A DNA stretch of 64,000 nucleotides from CAYQQJ01 sp964419935 (GCA_964419935.1 CAYQQJ010000002.1:1-64000); one strand, 5' to 3'. Positions 16,763 to 26,939 are shown, counted from the first letter of the stretch. Program-made: numbers and translations. Notes: generated from the letters alone by a model not told the origin.

Positions 16763-18325
16763 TCAATCATCCACAAACCCCGTGGCAATAGCCGCGAGTA
16801 TCATGAAAACACCAGCGAGCACCATGGCATAGATGGTTTGCCCGCCAAACAGCGAACGCACCACCAGCGCGAGGATGCTGGAGGCAAGAATCTGCGGCAT
16901 TACAATGAACAAGTTAAAGATTCCGGCGAAGACGCCCATCTTATGACGGGGTAGCGAGCAGGACAGCATGGCGTAAGGCATGGACAGAATGGACGCCCAG
17001 GCAAAGCCCATGGCTACCATGGGGAGCAACAGCCAGAGCGGGTTCTGGATAAACAAAAAGGAAATTAATGCCCCGGCCCCCAGCAGCAAATTGATCATGT
17101 GAGCGGTTTTGCGGCTGGTAATTTTTACCATGTAGGGAATGGAAATTGCCGCCAGCGCGGCAAAACCGTTGTAGGCCGCAAACAGTGCGCCTACCCAATC
17201 AGCCCCCGTGCTATAGGCGAGTGAAGCGGTATCGCTGGTATGGTAGTGGTGAGAGGTGACCGCCGGCGTCCCGTAGATCCACATGGTGAAGAGTGCGAAC
17301 CACGATAGGAACTGCACAACCGCCAACTGCTTCATGGTACGTGGCATTGTCAGCAAATCCTGGGAAATCTGAAACAGCGCATTGTCGACGCGCCCCAGAG
17401 CAAGCAGCTGCCCGGCGGCATATTGCAATGCGCCGAACAGCGCGATGCCCATTGTCAGAACGTGAAGTTTGGCGTCGAACTGAAACGCAAGGACACCACC
17501 TGAGCCGACCAAACCGACTAGCAATGCGGTGCGACCAATACGAAAAAAAAGTTTGCAGTCGCATTGAGGTTCCGTGACAGACTCGCGCTGATCAGGCTGG
17601 TACTGCCGGAGGCGAGCCATCTCTTCCGGTGCATATTCCCTGGTTGTACAGATCGTCCATATCACGGACAGCAACAAGATGGTTCCGCCAATGTAAAACG
17701 CGTAGGTGACCGCCGCCGGCACGGAGCCCTCGGGTGCGATATTGCTGACACCGGCAAAGTTGGTCAGAAGCCAGGGAAGCGCGGATGCTGTCACCGCGCT
17801 GATGCCGATGAAAAAGCTCTGCACGGAAAACCCCATCGCACGCTGTTCCTTGGGCAGCATGTCGCCAACGATGGCGATTGATGGACCCAGAGAAATGTTC
17901 AGTGATGCATCCAGCACCCAGAGCATTCCCGCCGCGATCCACAGTGCCGAGGAGTTCGGCATGATGAACAGCGCGAGGCTGGACGCAATAGCACCCAAGA
18001 GTAGGTAGGGTCGCCGCCGTCCCATCCTGCCCCAGGTTTTATCACTCATATAGCCAATAATTGGCTGTATCAACAGGCCCGTTACTGGTGCGGCAACCCA
18101 TAGTATCGGAATATCATCAATAGAAGCGCCCAGCGTCTGGAATATTCGACTGACGTTGGCGTTCTGCAGAGCAAACCCAAACTGGATTCCGATACAGCCG
18201 AAGCACATGTTCCAAATTTGCCAGAACTGTAGTGGCGGGTGGTCGCTTCGCATGTAATTTTCGGTTGGCGTGGCACTGACGATGGGATCTGCATCTGCCT
18301 TGTCAATTATTATTGTGCTATTCAT
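16763..18325 (-). CDS. MFS sugar transporter (alpha-glucan oligosaccharide uptake, inferred)
   Basis: This 520-residue inner-membrane major-facilitator protein resembles the SLC45/MalT-like sugar symporters. The first helices contain MCFGCIGIQFGFALQNANVS and IQPIIGYMSDKTWGRMGRRR, the canonical loop between helices 2 and 3 with the D-x-G-R-R pattern. A second half begins around GALQYAAGQLL. It is divergent from a TonB receptor, followed by GH97 and a LacI regulator, and shares an operator-rich promoter region with them. Maltose or malto-oligosaccharide import is therefore likely but inferred. An internal ATG 24 codons downstream (MRSDHPPLQFW) could be the true start, since neither start has a strong ribosome site. 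Confidence 0.85.
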   Translation of the reverse strand: MNSTIIIDKADADPIVSATPTENYMRSDHPPLQFWQIWNMCFGCIGIQFGFALQNANVSRIFQTLGASIDDIPILWVAAPVTGLLIQPIIGYMSDKTWGRMGRRRPYLLLGAIASSLALFIMPNSSALWIAAGMLWVLDASLNISLGPSIAIVGDMLPKEQRAMGFSVQSFFIGISAVTASALPWLLTNFAGVSNIAPEGSVPAAVTYAFYIGGTILLLSVIWTICTTREYAPEEMARLRQYQPDQRESVTEPQCDCKLFFRIGRTALLVGLVGSGGVLAFQFDAKLHVLTMGIALFGALQYAAGQLLALGRVDNALFQISQDLLTMPRTMKQLAVVQFLSWFALFTMWIYGTPAVTSHHYHTSDTASLAYSTGADWVGALFAAYNGFAALAAISIPYMVKITSRKTAHMINLLLGAGALISFLFIQNPLWLLLPMVAMGFAWASILSMPYAMLSCSLPRHKMGVFAGIFNLFIVMPQILASSILALVVRSLFGGQTIYAMVLAGVFMILAAIATGFVDD

Positions 18326-18977
18326 CTGTTTGGCCCGCTCATGTCATTCGCACTATCGCGCGAACGCTCGCTGGATGGGTTCGCAATACTGGAAATTTCC
18401 GTTTTTCTTATCGGTGCAGCCATTGTTCCGCGTGGAAGTCTGTGATCTACGACACGCCGCTGATAAAAGTCAGATTGACTAACATTATGTAAACCGAGTT
18501 TATTTTCAAGTGTAAAGAGTTTACCAAGCGAAATGAATATAGAAAACGTTTTCTTTTAAAAGGCGATTCGTGAACCCGACGGCGAGATAAATTTATTTTA
18601 CGTCTGAAAACGTTTTCATTGAGTCGAAAACGTTTTCAAATAAATTTCTCTATAGACAATGACTTAGCTTCGTCATTAAGATTGCTTGGAAGATGCTTGT
18701 TGGAGGTTACGGATGGAGCTTTAAACCTTTGAAGACGGGCTCTTGAAACTGAAAATAGCGACCTGTTGTGTGTAAATAAAATTAAAAAAGTAGGATCACT
18801 GTATTGTTTGCTTGTTTTCGTGATGGAGTGCGTTGCTCTTGTAATATTCCGTGTTGTTTCAATGTAATCAAGATTTATACACGGTCTATATGCGGTTGAG
18901 TATTCCAAGAGCTACGGAAAAAATGCGAAGCGCAATAACATTGACAATAATCGTGACCATTTCTAGAGGAGAAGTGC
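18326..18977. other. Divergent promoter region between the MFS and TonB receptor genes
   Basis: This 652-base AT-rich spacer controls two divergent genes. It carries three LacI-type operator palindromes (18542-18637, listed separately) nearer the MFS side and a long leader before the receptor. I see no convincing gene in it. The receptor ATG at 18978 follows an AGAGGAGAAG ribosome site. Confidence 0.7.
18542..18637. promoter_or_regulatory. Three LacI-type operators GAAAACGTTTTC
   Basis: Perfect palindromes GAAAACGTTTTC occur at 18542-18553, 18606-18617 (extended to TGAAAACGTTTTCA at 18605-18618) and 18626-18637. Centres are 64 and 20 bases apart. The form, a short even palindrome with a central CG, is characteristic of LacI-family operators. 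A LacI-family regulator is encoded at 24728 in the same locus and is the likely binder, giving joint control of the MFS transporter and the TonB receptor. This is inferred. Confidence 0.85.
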
Positions 18978-21900
18978 ATGAACACCCCGAGAGACTTCAA
19001 TAAAAATAATTTCATTAAAAACATAACTAATAAAGGTGTAACAAACAAAAAAGAATTTGGAAAAAAACTGCTGGCCAATGCTATCGCGTCCTATGTTTTG
19101 TTGGGTTTTAGCGGTGTTGTTGCTGCGCAAGATAATGCTTATCTCATGGAAGAGGTCGTTGTTACCGGCGTCCGAGGTGCCTTGATATCGGCGATGGAGA
19201 CAAAGCGCGACGCTGCTGGTGTTGTCGATGTCATTAATGCGCAGGATATTGGTAAATTTCCTGACACCAACCTTGCCGAGTCGCTTCAGCGTGTTCCCGG
19301 TGTATCTATTGATCGTGCAGCCGGCGAAGGACAATATATAACGGTGAGAGGCTTCGGTTCACGATTCAACGTTACCACCATGAACGGCCGCCATTTGACC
19401 TCTGAGAATACCAATCGTGACTTCGAATTTGATACCCTGAGTTCGGAAATGGTAAATGCGCTGGTGATCCATAAGACCGGTTCCGCGGTCGCCCCGACCG
19501 GTGGTATCGGTGCTGTAATTGATATACAAACGCCACGTCCTCTTGATGTGGGCAACAAGATTGCTGGTACCTTGAAGGCAAATTACGAAGAGTTGTCTGA
19601 GGAAGTGGCGCCGCAAGGTTCGATTCTAGTCAGTCAAAAATTTGCAGATGACACCTTGGGTGTTTTGTTCTCGTACAGTCACTCTGAACGTGATGCAGTC
19701 GTTAATCGTGTCACTAACGTGAATTGGGCTCGTGTTGAGGCAGACTCCGGTTCCAATCTATATCCAGATGCAACTGAATTGCGCTCTAACGCCAATCCTG
19801 ACGGTCGGTTGTACCTCCCGCAAAACCATTTCATCCAACGACAACGAGATCAGCGTACCCGTGACAACGCAAACCTCGTGTTGCAGATGGCACCTAGCGA
19901 CGCCATCACCGTAACGGCTGATGTATTTTACTCCGAATATGAACTGCTTCGAGACCAAAATATGCTTGTGCATTGGTTTGGCAGTCGACCAGGCTGGAGG
20001 GACATTGTGGCCGATGAAAACGGAACCGTGACTCACTTTATCGCAGATCTACGCGAAGGCGAAGGTCCGGTACAAGCCACTGAATTCAACGCAATTAAAG
20101 AAAATCGCAAGTCGGATACGCTAGTTGGCGGCTTAAATGCGGAGTGGGAGGTGAGTGATACCCTGAGCTTGGCTGTTGATGCCTACCGATCCAAATCTGA
20201 ATACCAGGATCCTATGGGCCTTGGCAACTCGCAGGTGACCATGGGATATCGCAACCGACTCACATGGGACCTTGATGATGGTTCTTTTATTCCGCGCATA
20301 TCGGGGTTTGAATCCGGCACCGGATCGGTACCCTATCAACCGGACACGAATGGCGCTATAACCATACCAAATAGTGACTATCTTGATCCTGCCAACCTGC
20401 GCCCTGGTTTCACTATCCGCAATGGTCGAATTGTTGAAGACACTATCGATCAAATTAAATTCGCGGGTGCCTTTGCATCACAAGAAGATACTGGCCTGGT
20501 GAGAGCGGATTTTGGGCTTTCCTTGAAATCTCGTGAAAAAGTGCGGCAACAATTTACCACTGGACGCGGGCTCACCACAGAAGAGGCGGCAACTGTTTCC
20601 GCTAATGAGCCCAGAGCCTATGTTGGCCCCGGTGCAACCTTGAACTGTATGTTTTGTGGTGGCGAATTTTTCTGGACCGAGATAGAGCCCCCACTCGTAA
20701 CAGTTCTGGATGCTGGATCGGATTATCTTGGCGGCGTCAGCGGTAGTGAGAATATTCAGACGCAGTGGTTGCAGTTTGATCATGACGAATTCCGTCGCAT
20801 TTATGAAGGGCATGTCGGTGTCCCGTTCACTACAGTGGAAGTGCCTTCCGAATCTTACGATGTAGAGGAAGAAATTCTGTCGCTCTACACCGAACTTGAG
20901 TTTGCTGGAGATCTGGGTGGGCATCCTTATCGCTTTGTAACAGGTTTGCGCTATGAGCAAACGGACCTGACCCTCAAAGGCAACTTGGCGTCAATCCTGC
21001 GAGTAGAGGCGGAGGGCGCAGAGGTGTTGAATGAGGTGCTTACCGAGGTGACGCCAACAGAGATGGAGTCTGATTATGCGCTATTTTTGCCGAATGTGAA
21101 TTTCAACATAGAATTCACTGACGACCTGGTGGGCCGCGCGGCATACTCCAAGACAATCACGCGTCCTTCCATGCAGGAATTGCGGCCTAATCTGGAGTTC
21201 AGAGATCTTAAGCAGAATGGTCCCTACCCGGTAACCGCCGGCAATCCTGATTTGAAACCACTTGAATCAGACAACATTGATCTTTCTGTCGAATGGTATT
21301 ACGGCGAAGGCAGTTATGCTTCTGTCGGTGCGTTCTATAAGCAGGTTGAAAATTTTATCGTTAATAGAACAACCGGCCAGACCTTCATTGGCGAAGATGG
21401 TACGCCAGTCACTGACCCGGCTACAGGAACTATAACGCTTATTCCGCCGGGTGGATCGCCCATGGATATCGTTGATCCCAATGATCAGACGATAGAGTTT
21501 GCCGTGACCAAACCATCGAATGCCGAGACGGCGGATGTTGATGGATTTGAGTTTGCTGTTCAGCACATGTTCGGTACGACAGGTTTCGGTGTAGTAGCTA
21601 ATGCGACCCTTGTGAATACTAATGCTGAGTATGACGTCAATAGTTTTGATCAGGGCTTTGCCTTGGTTGGCTTGAGCGATTCCTATAACCTTGTCGGATT
21701 CTATGAGAATGACAAGTATGCGCTGCGTTTAGCTTACAACTATCGAGATGAGTTCCTTGCGTCCATTGACCAAGGCGGGGTATCTGAACCTGTTTTTGTT
21801 GATGGTTATGGACAATTCGATCTGAGCGCGAGTTACAACCTGACAGATAATGCCTCCGTCTTTATTGAAGGTATTAATCTCACCGGTGAAGAAACTCTTC

Positions 21901-21983
21901 AACATGGGCGTTACAGTAATCACTTCTTGCTTGCTGAGGAAAGTGGTCCGCGTTACTCCTTGGGTGTGCGGGCATCATTTTAA
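18978..21983 (+). CDS. TonB-dependent outer-membrane receptor (alpha-glucan uptake, inferred)
   Basis: This 1001-residue outer-membrane receptor is of the same family as the one at 7352. It has an unusually long, basic, Asn/Lys-rich N terminus before the signal hydrophobic region LLANAIASYVLLGFSGVVAA. Then come EEVVVTGVRGALISAMETKR, the plug motif FPDTNLAESLQRVPGVSIDR and GQYITVRGFGSRFNVTTMNG. It ends GPRYSLGVRASF, with a terminal Phe as expected for barrel assembly. Lying between a MalT-like transporter and a GH97 enzyme, it probably imports malto-oligosaccharides. No barrel truncation or frameshift is seen. Confidence 0.92.
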   Translation: MNTPRDFNKNNFIKNITNKGVTNKKEFGKKLLANAIASYVLLGFSGVVAAQDNAYLMEEVVVTGVRGALISAMETKRDAAGVVDVINAQDIGKFPDTNLAESLQRVPGVSIDRAAGEGQYITVRGFGSRFNVTTMNGRHLTSENTNRDFEFDTLSSEMVNALVIHKTGSAVAPTGGIGAVIDIQTPRPLDVGNKIAGTLKANYEELSEEVAPQGSILVSQKFADDTLGVLFSYSHSERDAVVNRVTNVNWARVEADSGSNLYPDATELRSNANPDGRLYLPQNHFIQRQRDQRTRDNANLVLQMAPSDAITVTADVFYSEYELLRDQNMLVHWFGSRPGWRDIVADENGTVTHFIADLREGEGPVQATEFNAIKENRKSDTLVGGLNAEWEVSDTLSLAVDAYRSKSEYQDPMGLGNSQVTMGYRNRLTWDLDDGSFIPRISGFESGTGSVPYQPDTNGAITIPNSDYLDPANLRPGFTIRNGRIVEDTIDQIKFAGAFASQEDTGLVRADFGLSLKSREKVRQQFTTGRGLTTEEAATVSANEPRAYVGPGATLNCMFCGGEFFWTEIEPPLVTVLDAGSDYLGGVSGSENIQTQWLQFDHDEFRRIYEGHVGVPFTTVEVPSESYDVEEEILSLYTELEFAGDLGGHPYRFVTGLRYEQTDLTLKGNLASILRVEAEGAEVLNEVLTEVTPTEMESDYALFLPNVNFNIEFTDDLVGRAAYSKTITRPSMQELRPNLEFRDLKQNGPYPVTAGNPDLKPLESDNIDLSVEWYYGEGSYASVGAFYKQVENFIVNRTTGQTFIGEDGTPVTDPATGTITLIPPGGSPMDIVDPNDQTIEFAVTKPSNAETADVDGFEFAVQHMFGTTGFGVVANATLVNTNAEYDVNSFDQGFALVGLSDSYNLVGFYENDKYALRLAYNYRDEFLASIDQGGVSEPVFVDGYGQFDLSASYNLTDNASVFIEGINLTGEETLQHGRYSNHFLLAEESGPRYSLGVRASF

Positions 21984-22020
21984 TCAAGATGCTCGGTATG
22001 CAGTGATAAGTTGAATAATA

Positions 22021-22042
22021 AAGGGCCTTGCAAAAGGCCCTT
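22021..22042 (+). terminator. Terminator after the second TonB receptor gene
   Basis: A 9-bp stem, AAGGGCCTT / AAGGCCCTT with a 4-base loop, lies about 37 bases after the stop. The following T content is modest (gtcttgc), so termination may be partial and allow read-through to the GH97 gene. Confidence 0.65.
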
Positions 22043-22157
22043 GTCTTGCATAAAAAAGAATAGTAATGACGACTTGATTATTGTACCGGTTGCGATCATG
22101 GATCCGTGGAAATTCGAGTAATTTCTAGAATATTCTCAATGCTGAAAGTAGAAAAAA

Positions 22158-24176
22158 ATGAAAAAATTAATCTGTATTGTGGCCTCAATGATGTTTTTAG
22201 CCTCCTGTGATGAAACGCGTGTTTCTGACACAGTAACATCGCCGTCAGGCAGCCTGACAGTGGAAGTGTATTTGACGGATAAAGGTCAACCGGCCTACAA
22301 AGTCTTTCATAAAAAGGAACTTATCGTCGAGGAATCTCTGCTTGGCTTTGATTTAAAAAATGCGCCGGCGCTCAGCACTGAATTTTCGATTAGCGAATTC
22401 ACTGCCTCGCGTTTCGACGAGACCTGGGAGCAACCTTGGGGTGAGGAGCGATTGATTCGCAATCACTATAATCAGTTGCGGGCAAGCCTGCAGGAAGCAA
22501 AGCCGCCGAAACGGGAAATGAGTATCGAATTTCGTGTGTATGATGACGGAATCGGCTTTCGCTACGGCTTTCCAGAACAGGTTGCTCTCAAAGATTTTGA
22601 GATCACCGAAGAGTTGACACAGTTCAACCTGGCCGGCAATTACTCAGCCTGGTGGACGCCTGCGCAAGCGGGTAACCAGTACGAATATTTATACCGGAAT
22701 ACGCCGGCGAGCGACATGGGCCTTGTGCATACGCCGCTCACCATGAAGACTGCGTCGGGTCTTTATCTCAGCATTCATGAGGCCGGTTTGCGTGATTACT
22801 CCACCATGAATTTGGCCAGTGGAGAGGGAAACAACTTGCACGCGGCGTTGGTGCCATGGGCGCCGGAAACGGACGTCAAGGTTAAAGCCACTGCGCCATT
22901 TTTCACACCCTGGCGCACCATTCAAATTGCCGAGACGGCAACAGACCTGATTACCTCCTACCTGACGTTGAACCTTAATGAGCCCAATGTGCTGGGCGAC
23001 GTATCCTGGGTAGAGCCGGGCAAATTCATTGGAGTCTGGTGGGAACTGCATCTGGAGAGGGGTACGTGGAACCAGGGGCCGAAGCACGGGGCAACCACGG
23101 CTAACACCAAAAAGTACATCGACTTCGCTGCAAAACATGGGTTTGACGGTGTACTGGTCGAAGGCTGGAATGTCGGGTGGGACGGCGAGTGGTGGAATCA
23201 TGGCGGTGGCGCGTTCAAGTTTGCCCAGCCCTATCCGGATTACGATATCGATGAACTTAGCCGCTATGCCAAAGAAAAAGGCGTTTACATTATCGGCCAC
23301 CACGAGACTGGCGCCGACACTGACAATTACGAACGGCAGCTGGATGAGGCCTACCAATTTCTGCAGGAGCATGGGATGAAGGCAGTGAAGACGGGCTATG
23401 TGGAGACTGGCGAATTGCTGACCAACGGCAACTACCATCACGGACAGTCATTCGTTCGCCATGCCTACAAAGTGATAGAAACCGCCGCGGACCATAAAGT
23501 CATGGTGGTTGCCCATGAGACCATCAAGGATACCGGTGAACGGCGCACCTATCCCAATATGGTTTCCCGGGAGGTAGCGCGCGGGCAGGAGTATGACGCC
23601 TGGGCAGAGGACGGCGGCAATCCGCCCAACCACACCACCATACTGCCATTTACGCGCATGCTGTCAGGACCCATGGATTTCACTCCTGGAGCTTTCGAGT
23701 TAACGCTGCCGGACAGACCCAACAATCAGGTCAATACAACCTTGGCCAAGCAGCTTGCGCTTTACGTGGTGATCTACTCGCCGGTACAGATGGTGTCGGA
23801 CCTACCGGAGAACTACGAGGAGCATCTGGATGCGTTCCAATTCATCAAGGATGTTGCGGTGGACTGGGAAACCACGGAGCCGCTGGCAGGAGAGATTGGC
23901 GAGTACATTGCCATCGCACGGCAGGAGCGGGAAAGCGAAAACTGGTTTATAGGCGCGATTACCAATGCGAATGCGCGGGAGCTTGAGTTGAAACTGGATT
24001 TTCTTGAGCCCGGGAAAACCTATAAGGCACGCATTTATAGAGATGGCCCGGACGCCCATTACAAACACAACCCGGCCGCATACGTGATAGAAGAAGCAAC
24101 ACTCACTGCCGAAGACGTTATCGGTTTACGCCTGGCGCCTGGCGGCGGTGCTGCGGTGAGTTTGATCGCGCAGTAG
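22158..24176 (+). CDS. Glycoside hydrolase family 97 alpha-glucosidase lipoprotein
   Basis: This 672-residue enzyme is of the SusB type. An N-terminal lipoprotein signal (MMFLASC, Cys at about 17) indicates anchoring in the periplasm or outer membrane. The N-terminal beta-sandwich is followed by the barrel domain with FIGVWWELHLERGTW and FDGVLVEGWNVGWDGEWWNH. The inverting subgroup is indicated by HHETG (equivalent to the SusB HHE region) and by AHETIKDTGERRTYPN and REVARGQEYDAW, which hold the two calcium-linked catalytic glutamates. The retaining alpha-galactosidase subgroup would have an Asp instead. It probably hydrolyses imported malto-oligosaccharides to glucose for the MFS transporter. 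Confidence 0.92.
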   Translation: MKKLICIVASMMFLASCDETRVSDTVTSPSGSLTVEVYLTDKGQPAYKVFHKKELIVEESLLGFDLKNAPALSTEFSISEFTASRFDETWEQPWGEERLIRNHYNQLRASLQEAKPPKREMSIEFRVYDDGIGFRYGFPEQVALKDFEITEELTQFNLAGNYSAWWTPAQAGNQYEYLYRNTPASDMGLVHTPLTMKTASGLYLSIHEAGLRDYSTMNLASGEGNNLHAALVPWAPETDVKVKATAPFFTPWRTIQIAETATDLITSYLTLNLNEPNVLGDVSWVEPGKFIGVWWELHLERGTWNQGPKHGATTANTKKYIDFAAKHGFDGVLVEGWNVGWDGEWWNHGGGAFKFAQPYPDYDIDELSRYAKEKGVYIIGHHETGADTDNYERQLDEAYQFLQEHGMKAVKTGYVETGELLTNGNYHHGQSFVRHAYKVIETAADHKVMVVAHETIKDTGERRTYPNMVSREVARGQEYDAWAEDGGNPPNHTTILPFTRMLSGPMDFTPGAFELTLPDRPNNQVNTTLAKQLALYVVIYSPVQMVSDLPENYEEHLDAFQFIKDVAVDWETTEPLAGEIGEYIAIARQERESENWFIGAITNANARELELKLDFLEPGKTYKARIYRDGPDAHYKHNPAAYVIEEATLTAEDVIGLRLAPGGGAAVSLIAQ

Positions 24177-24207
24177 CGCGGTTGCTACGCGTTGGGTCAT
24201 AGTTTTC

Positions 24208-24428
24208 AACTCAAGTTTCGGCATTCTTTGGTTTCGTGCTTAAGCGTGTACATAGTGAGGTTCGATTTGGGGTAGGTCTTTTCAAGACCCTGGCCCGCGG
24301 GATTCGGGCGAGGAGCCCCCAGGGACGGGTTCACGGCGTGTCTTGAAAAGCCCTACCCCGAAGCGGGCCGGCGCTAAAGCCACTTAAATGGTGGCGTTAA
24401 TACCCTTGCGAACTCCGAAACGTGAGTT
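24208..24428. repeat. Dispersed palindromic element, copy B
   Basis: This is the closest relative of copy A at 12858. It opens aactcaagtttcgg and ends ccgaaacgtgagtt, so the terminal inverted repeat is longer than in copy A. The internal pair ggggtaggtcttttcaagac / gtcttgaaaagccctacccc has one mismatch. It lies 31 bases after the GH97 stop. Confidence 0.85.
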
Positions 24429-24727
24429 TTTAAGAAGCCGCTCCTCGGCTAGTTGAGCGGAGGGTAAAAGTTGACTATTAAGGTCATCGTCCTTGCTCTA
24501 TTGAGCAGAGGGTATTCGGTCACTCCCCTACCTTGGCCGCGTATCGCATTCTCTGCTTTTTTTTATTTACTTCGTGGTGGCGTGCACAAATCAGTTCGCT
24601 TCGCAAAACTCTTCCTGGATCACATACTCGGCGCAGATCCTAATCAGAGGTTCCCTCGGCTTCCCCATGAGCGTAGTATCAGATGCTGAGCCTGAGATAA
24701 TAAAAATACAATTTGGGGGATTCAAAA
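24429..24727. other. Upstream region of the LacI-family regulator
   Basis: About 300 bases without a credible gene. An attgagcaga/agttgagcgg pair is repeated near 24455 and 24495. The regulator ATG follows tttggggga, a usable ribosome site. Confidence 0.5.
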
Positions 24728-25744
24728 ATGGTTGGCATCAAGGAAATCGCAAAAGAAGCGCAGGTATGCCCTGCAACCGTGTCGCGGGTGCTCAGAACCC
24801 CGGAGCTGGTAGCGGAGGCCAAACGCAATCTCGTTCTCGAGGTCATCAAACGCACCGGTTACACGCCTAACGCCTTGGGCGTGAGCCTGCGTAAATCAAA
24901 GACCTACAACCTGCTGGCGGTAATACCGGATGCGATCAGCGCGTTCAATTACCCTGTCATTCGCGCCATTGAAAGCGTTGCCCTGAATAACGGTTACTCG
25001 GTGCTCCTTGGGGACACCCAGGAGATGGAAAGCCGGGAGCGATCATTCGCGGCCATGGTGCGCTCGCGGCAGGCGGATGGCATTCTCCTGTTCTGTTCTC
25101 GCTTGCCGTTCGACATTGATCCCGCGGTACCCTTGGCGGAGCAGCTGCCGCCGATGGTCAACGCCTGTGAAACCGTGCCGATGGATGGCTTGCCCAAGGT
25201 CAACATCGATAACGTGGCGGCAGCGGAGGATGCGACCAACTATCTATTGTCACTGGGCCATCGGCGCATTGGCGTGGTTGCCGGCAACATGACCTCTCCC
25301 AGCACCATGGGGCGCTTGCAGGGTTACAAGCGGGCTTTGGCAAAGGCGGGTCTGCCATTTGAGCCAACCCTGCTGGAGGTGGCGGATTACAGCCTGGACA
25401 AGGCAGAGGTTGCCACCCGCAAGCTGGTCAGTCTCACGGAGCCGCCCACCGCTATTTTTGCCTTCAGCGACGAGATGGCCATGAGCTGCCTGGCAACCCT
25501 GCACAACCTGGGGTTCAGCGTGCCCCACGATTTCTCGGTCATGGGGTTCGACAACATATCCTATTCCCAGTATTTCAGCCCCGCGCTCACCACTGTCGCT
25601 CAACCGCTGGCCGAGATCGGCACTGCCTGTATGGAGCTTTTGCTGCCACAGCTCAACGGCGAGAAGATGGTGGAATGCAACCGCATACTGCCGCACAAGC
25701 TGGTTATTCGTAAGAGTACGGCGCCGGTACAGCCGGCCCGGTAA
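24728..25744 (+). CDS. LacI-family transcriptional regulator
   Basis: This 338-residue repressor has an N-terminal HTH reading IKEIAKEAQVCPATVSRVL and the hinge helix region NALGVSLRKSKTYNLLAVIP, followed by a periplasmic-binding-protein-like sugar domain. The C-terminal half has FAFSDEMAMSCLATLHNLG and DFSVMGFDNISYSQYFSPAL, which are typical. The ATG at 24728 is preferred for its GGGGG ribosome site. It closes the alpha-glucan locus and is the obvious candidate to bind the three GAAAACGTTTTC sites 6 kb away. Confidence 0.92.
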   Translation: MVGIKEIAKEAQVCPATVSRVLRTPELVAEAKRNLVLEVIKRTGYTPNALGVSLRKSKTYNLLAVIPDAISAFNYPVIRAIESVALNNGYSVLLGDTQEMESRERSFAAMVRSRQADGILLFCSRLPFDIDPAVPLAEQLPPMVNACETVPMDGLPKVNIDNVAAAEDATNYLLSLGHRRIGVVAGNMTSPSTMGRLQGYKRALAKAGLPFEPTLLEVADYSLDKAEVATRKLVSLTEPPTAIFAFSDEMAMSCLATLHNLGFSVPHDFSVMGFDNISYSQYFSPALTTVAQPLAEIGTACMELLLPQLNGEKMVECNRILPHKLVIRKSTAPVQPAR

Positions 25745-25874
25745 CCGGCCCATAGCCGGATGCCCGCCGTGAACGGCCTATCTGTTCCACGAAATACCTG
25801 ATTGGCGCTATAATGCGGCTCCGCTTTGAGCCAATCCCCTGACTTTGAGCCATCACCATGAATAGGAGTGAGTT

Positions 25875-26294
25875 GTGAGCTTGACCAGAACCATATTGCA
25901 GATTGTTGGAGTCGCAGCAATCGCCCTGTCTTTTACCGCCTTTGCGGCTGCCGATAAAACAACTGTACAAGAGCGTATAGCGCCTGTGGGTGAGCTCTGC
26001 ATGGCGGGCGACGATTGCGCAGCCACGTTGGTAGCCTCCGCTGATACCGGCCCCCGCTCTGGCCAGGCTATCTACGATACCAAGTGTGTTGCCTGTCACG
26101 GCACCGGTGCCGCCGGCGCTCCGAAACTGGGTGATGCAGCCGCCTGGGCACCGCGTATCGCCAAGGGAATGGACACGCTTCATGACCACGCATGGAACGG
26201 CTTCAACGGCATGCCAGCCAAGGGCCTGTGCATGGATTGTACGCGTGAAGAAATGGACGCTTCCGTGGACTACATGGTGGAAAGTTCTCAGTAG
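25875..26294 (+). CDS. Cytochrome c5 family protein
   Basis: This 139-residue periplasmic electron carrier starts at a GTG with an AGGAGTGAG ribosome site and carries a Sec signal (IVGVAAIALSFTAFAA). The haem-binding C-x-x-C-H is in DTKCVACHGTGAAGAPKLGD. The distal Met is in WNGFNGMPAKG and is followed by C-M-D-C, the extra disulfide characteristic of cytochrome c5. A terminator follows directly, so the gene is monocistronic. The partner oxidase is unknown. Confidence 0.92.
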   Translation: MSLTRTILQIVGVAAIALSFTAFAAADKTTVQERIAPVGELCMAGDDCAATLVASADTGPRSGQAIYDTKCVACHGTGAAGAPKLGDAAAWAPRIAKGMDTLHDHAWNGFNGMPAKGLCMDCTREEMDASVDYMVESSQ

Positions 26295-26324
26295 CTACGA
26301 CAGTTGCATGAATCGAGCAATCAC

Positions 26325-26350
26325 AAAAGCCGCTATTGAGCGGCTTTTTT
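26325..26350 (+). terminator. Rho-independent terminator after cytochrome c5
   Basis: A perfect 10-bp stem, AAAAGCCGCT / AGCGGCTTTT with an ATTG loop, runs into two further Ts. Confidence 0.92.
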
Positions 26351-26568
26351 GTGCGTATCAAAAGCGTCACAGAGTATCTTTGGCGGGAGACATTCGCAAC
26401 AGCCCAGAAAATGTTGCCCCGGGCTTTGAATGTCGCTAGTCTTGTTGTGTGCGATGTTCAGACGACTCATAAAAACATCGCCATTTTCCGATCGAGATAA
26501 AACCTATAACACTAATATATCTGGTCTGCATCCATCATCGCCTGATGAGCGCCAGCAAGGAGAACAAC

Positions 26569-26934
26569 ATGGAACAATTCTTAGCCGCAGTTAAACAGTA
26601 CGCCAATTTTTCCGGCCGAGCGACACGGAAAGATTACTGGATGTTTGTGCTTTTTTATCTGATCTTCTACGTCGGTTGTGTCATCGTCGACAGCATTCTC
26701 GGCATCGCGTTGCTGGCGTTGATCTTCTCTCTGGCCCTGCTGGTACCCAGCATTGCCGTTGCCGCCCGACGCCTCCACGACACCGGTCGATCCGGCTGGT
26801 GGCAATTGATTGCCCTGATCCCGTTGATCGGCACCATCGTTCTGATCGTCTTTCTGGTTCAGGACAGCCAGGCCGACAATCAATACGGCCCCAACCCCAA
26901 AGCCGCCGGTGAAACACTCGAAGGCAGCGTGTAA
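26569..26934 (+). CDS. DUF805 family inner-membrane protein
   Basis: This small 121-residue membrane protein starts with FSGRATRKDYWMFVLFYLIF, the DUF805 signature with R-x-x-R-x-x-Y/F-W, followed by three or four hydrophobic helices. The loop VAARRLHDTGRSGWWQLIAL is the family's second conserved block. The ATG at 26569 has an AAGGAG ribosome site. Function is unknown in the family as a whole. Strong terminators lie on both sides, so it is expressed alone. Confidence 0.92.
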   Translation: MEQFLAAVKQYANFSGRATRKDYWMFVLFYLIFYVGCVIVDSILGIALLALIFSLALLVPSIAVAARRLHDTGRSGWWQLIALIPLIGTIVLIVFLVQDSQADNQYGPNPKAAGETLEGSV

Positions 26935-26939
26935 ACCAT

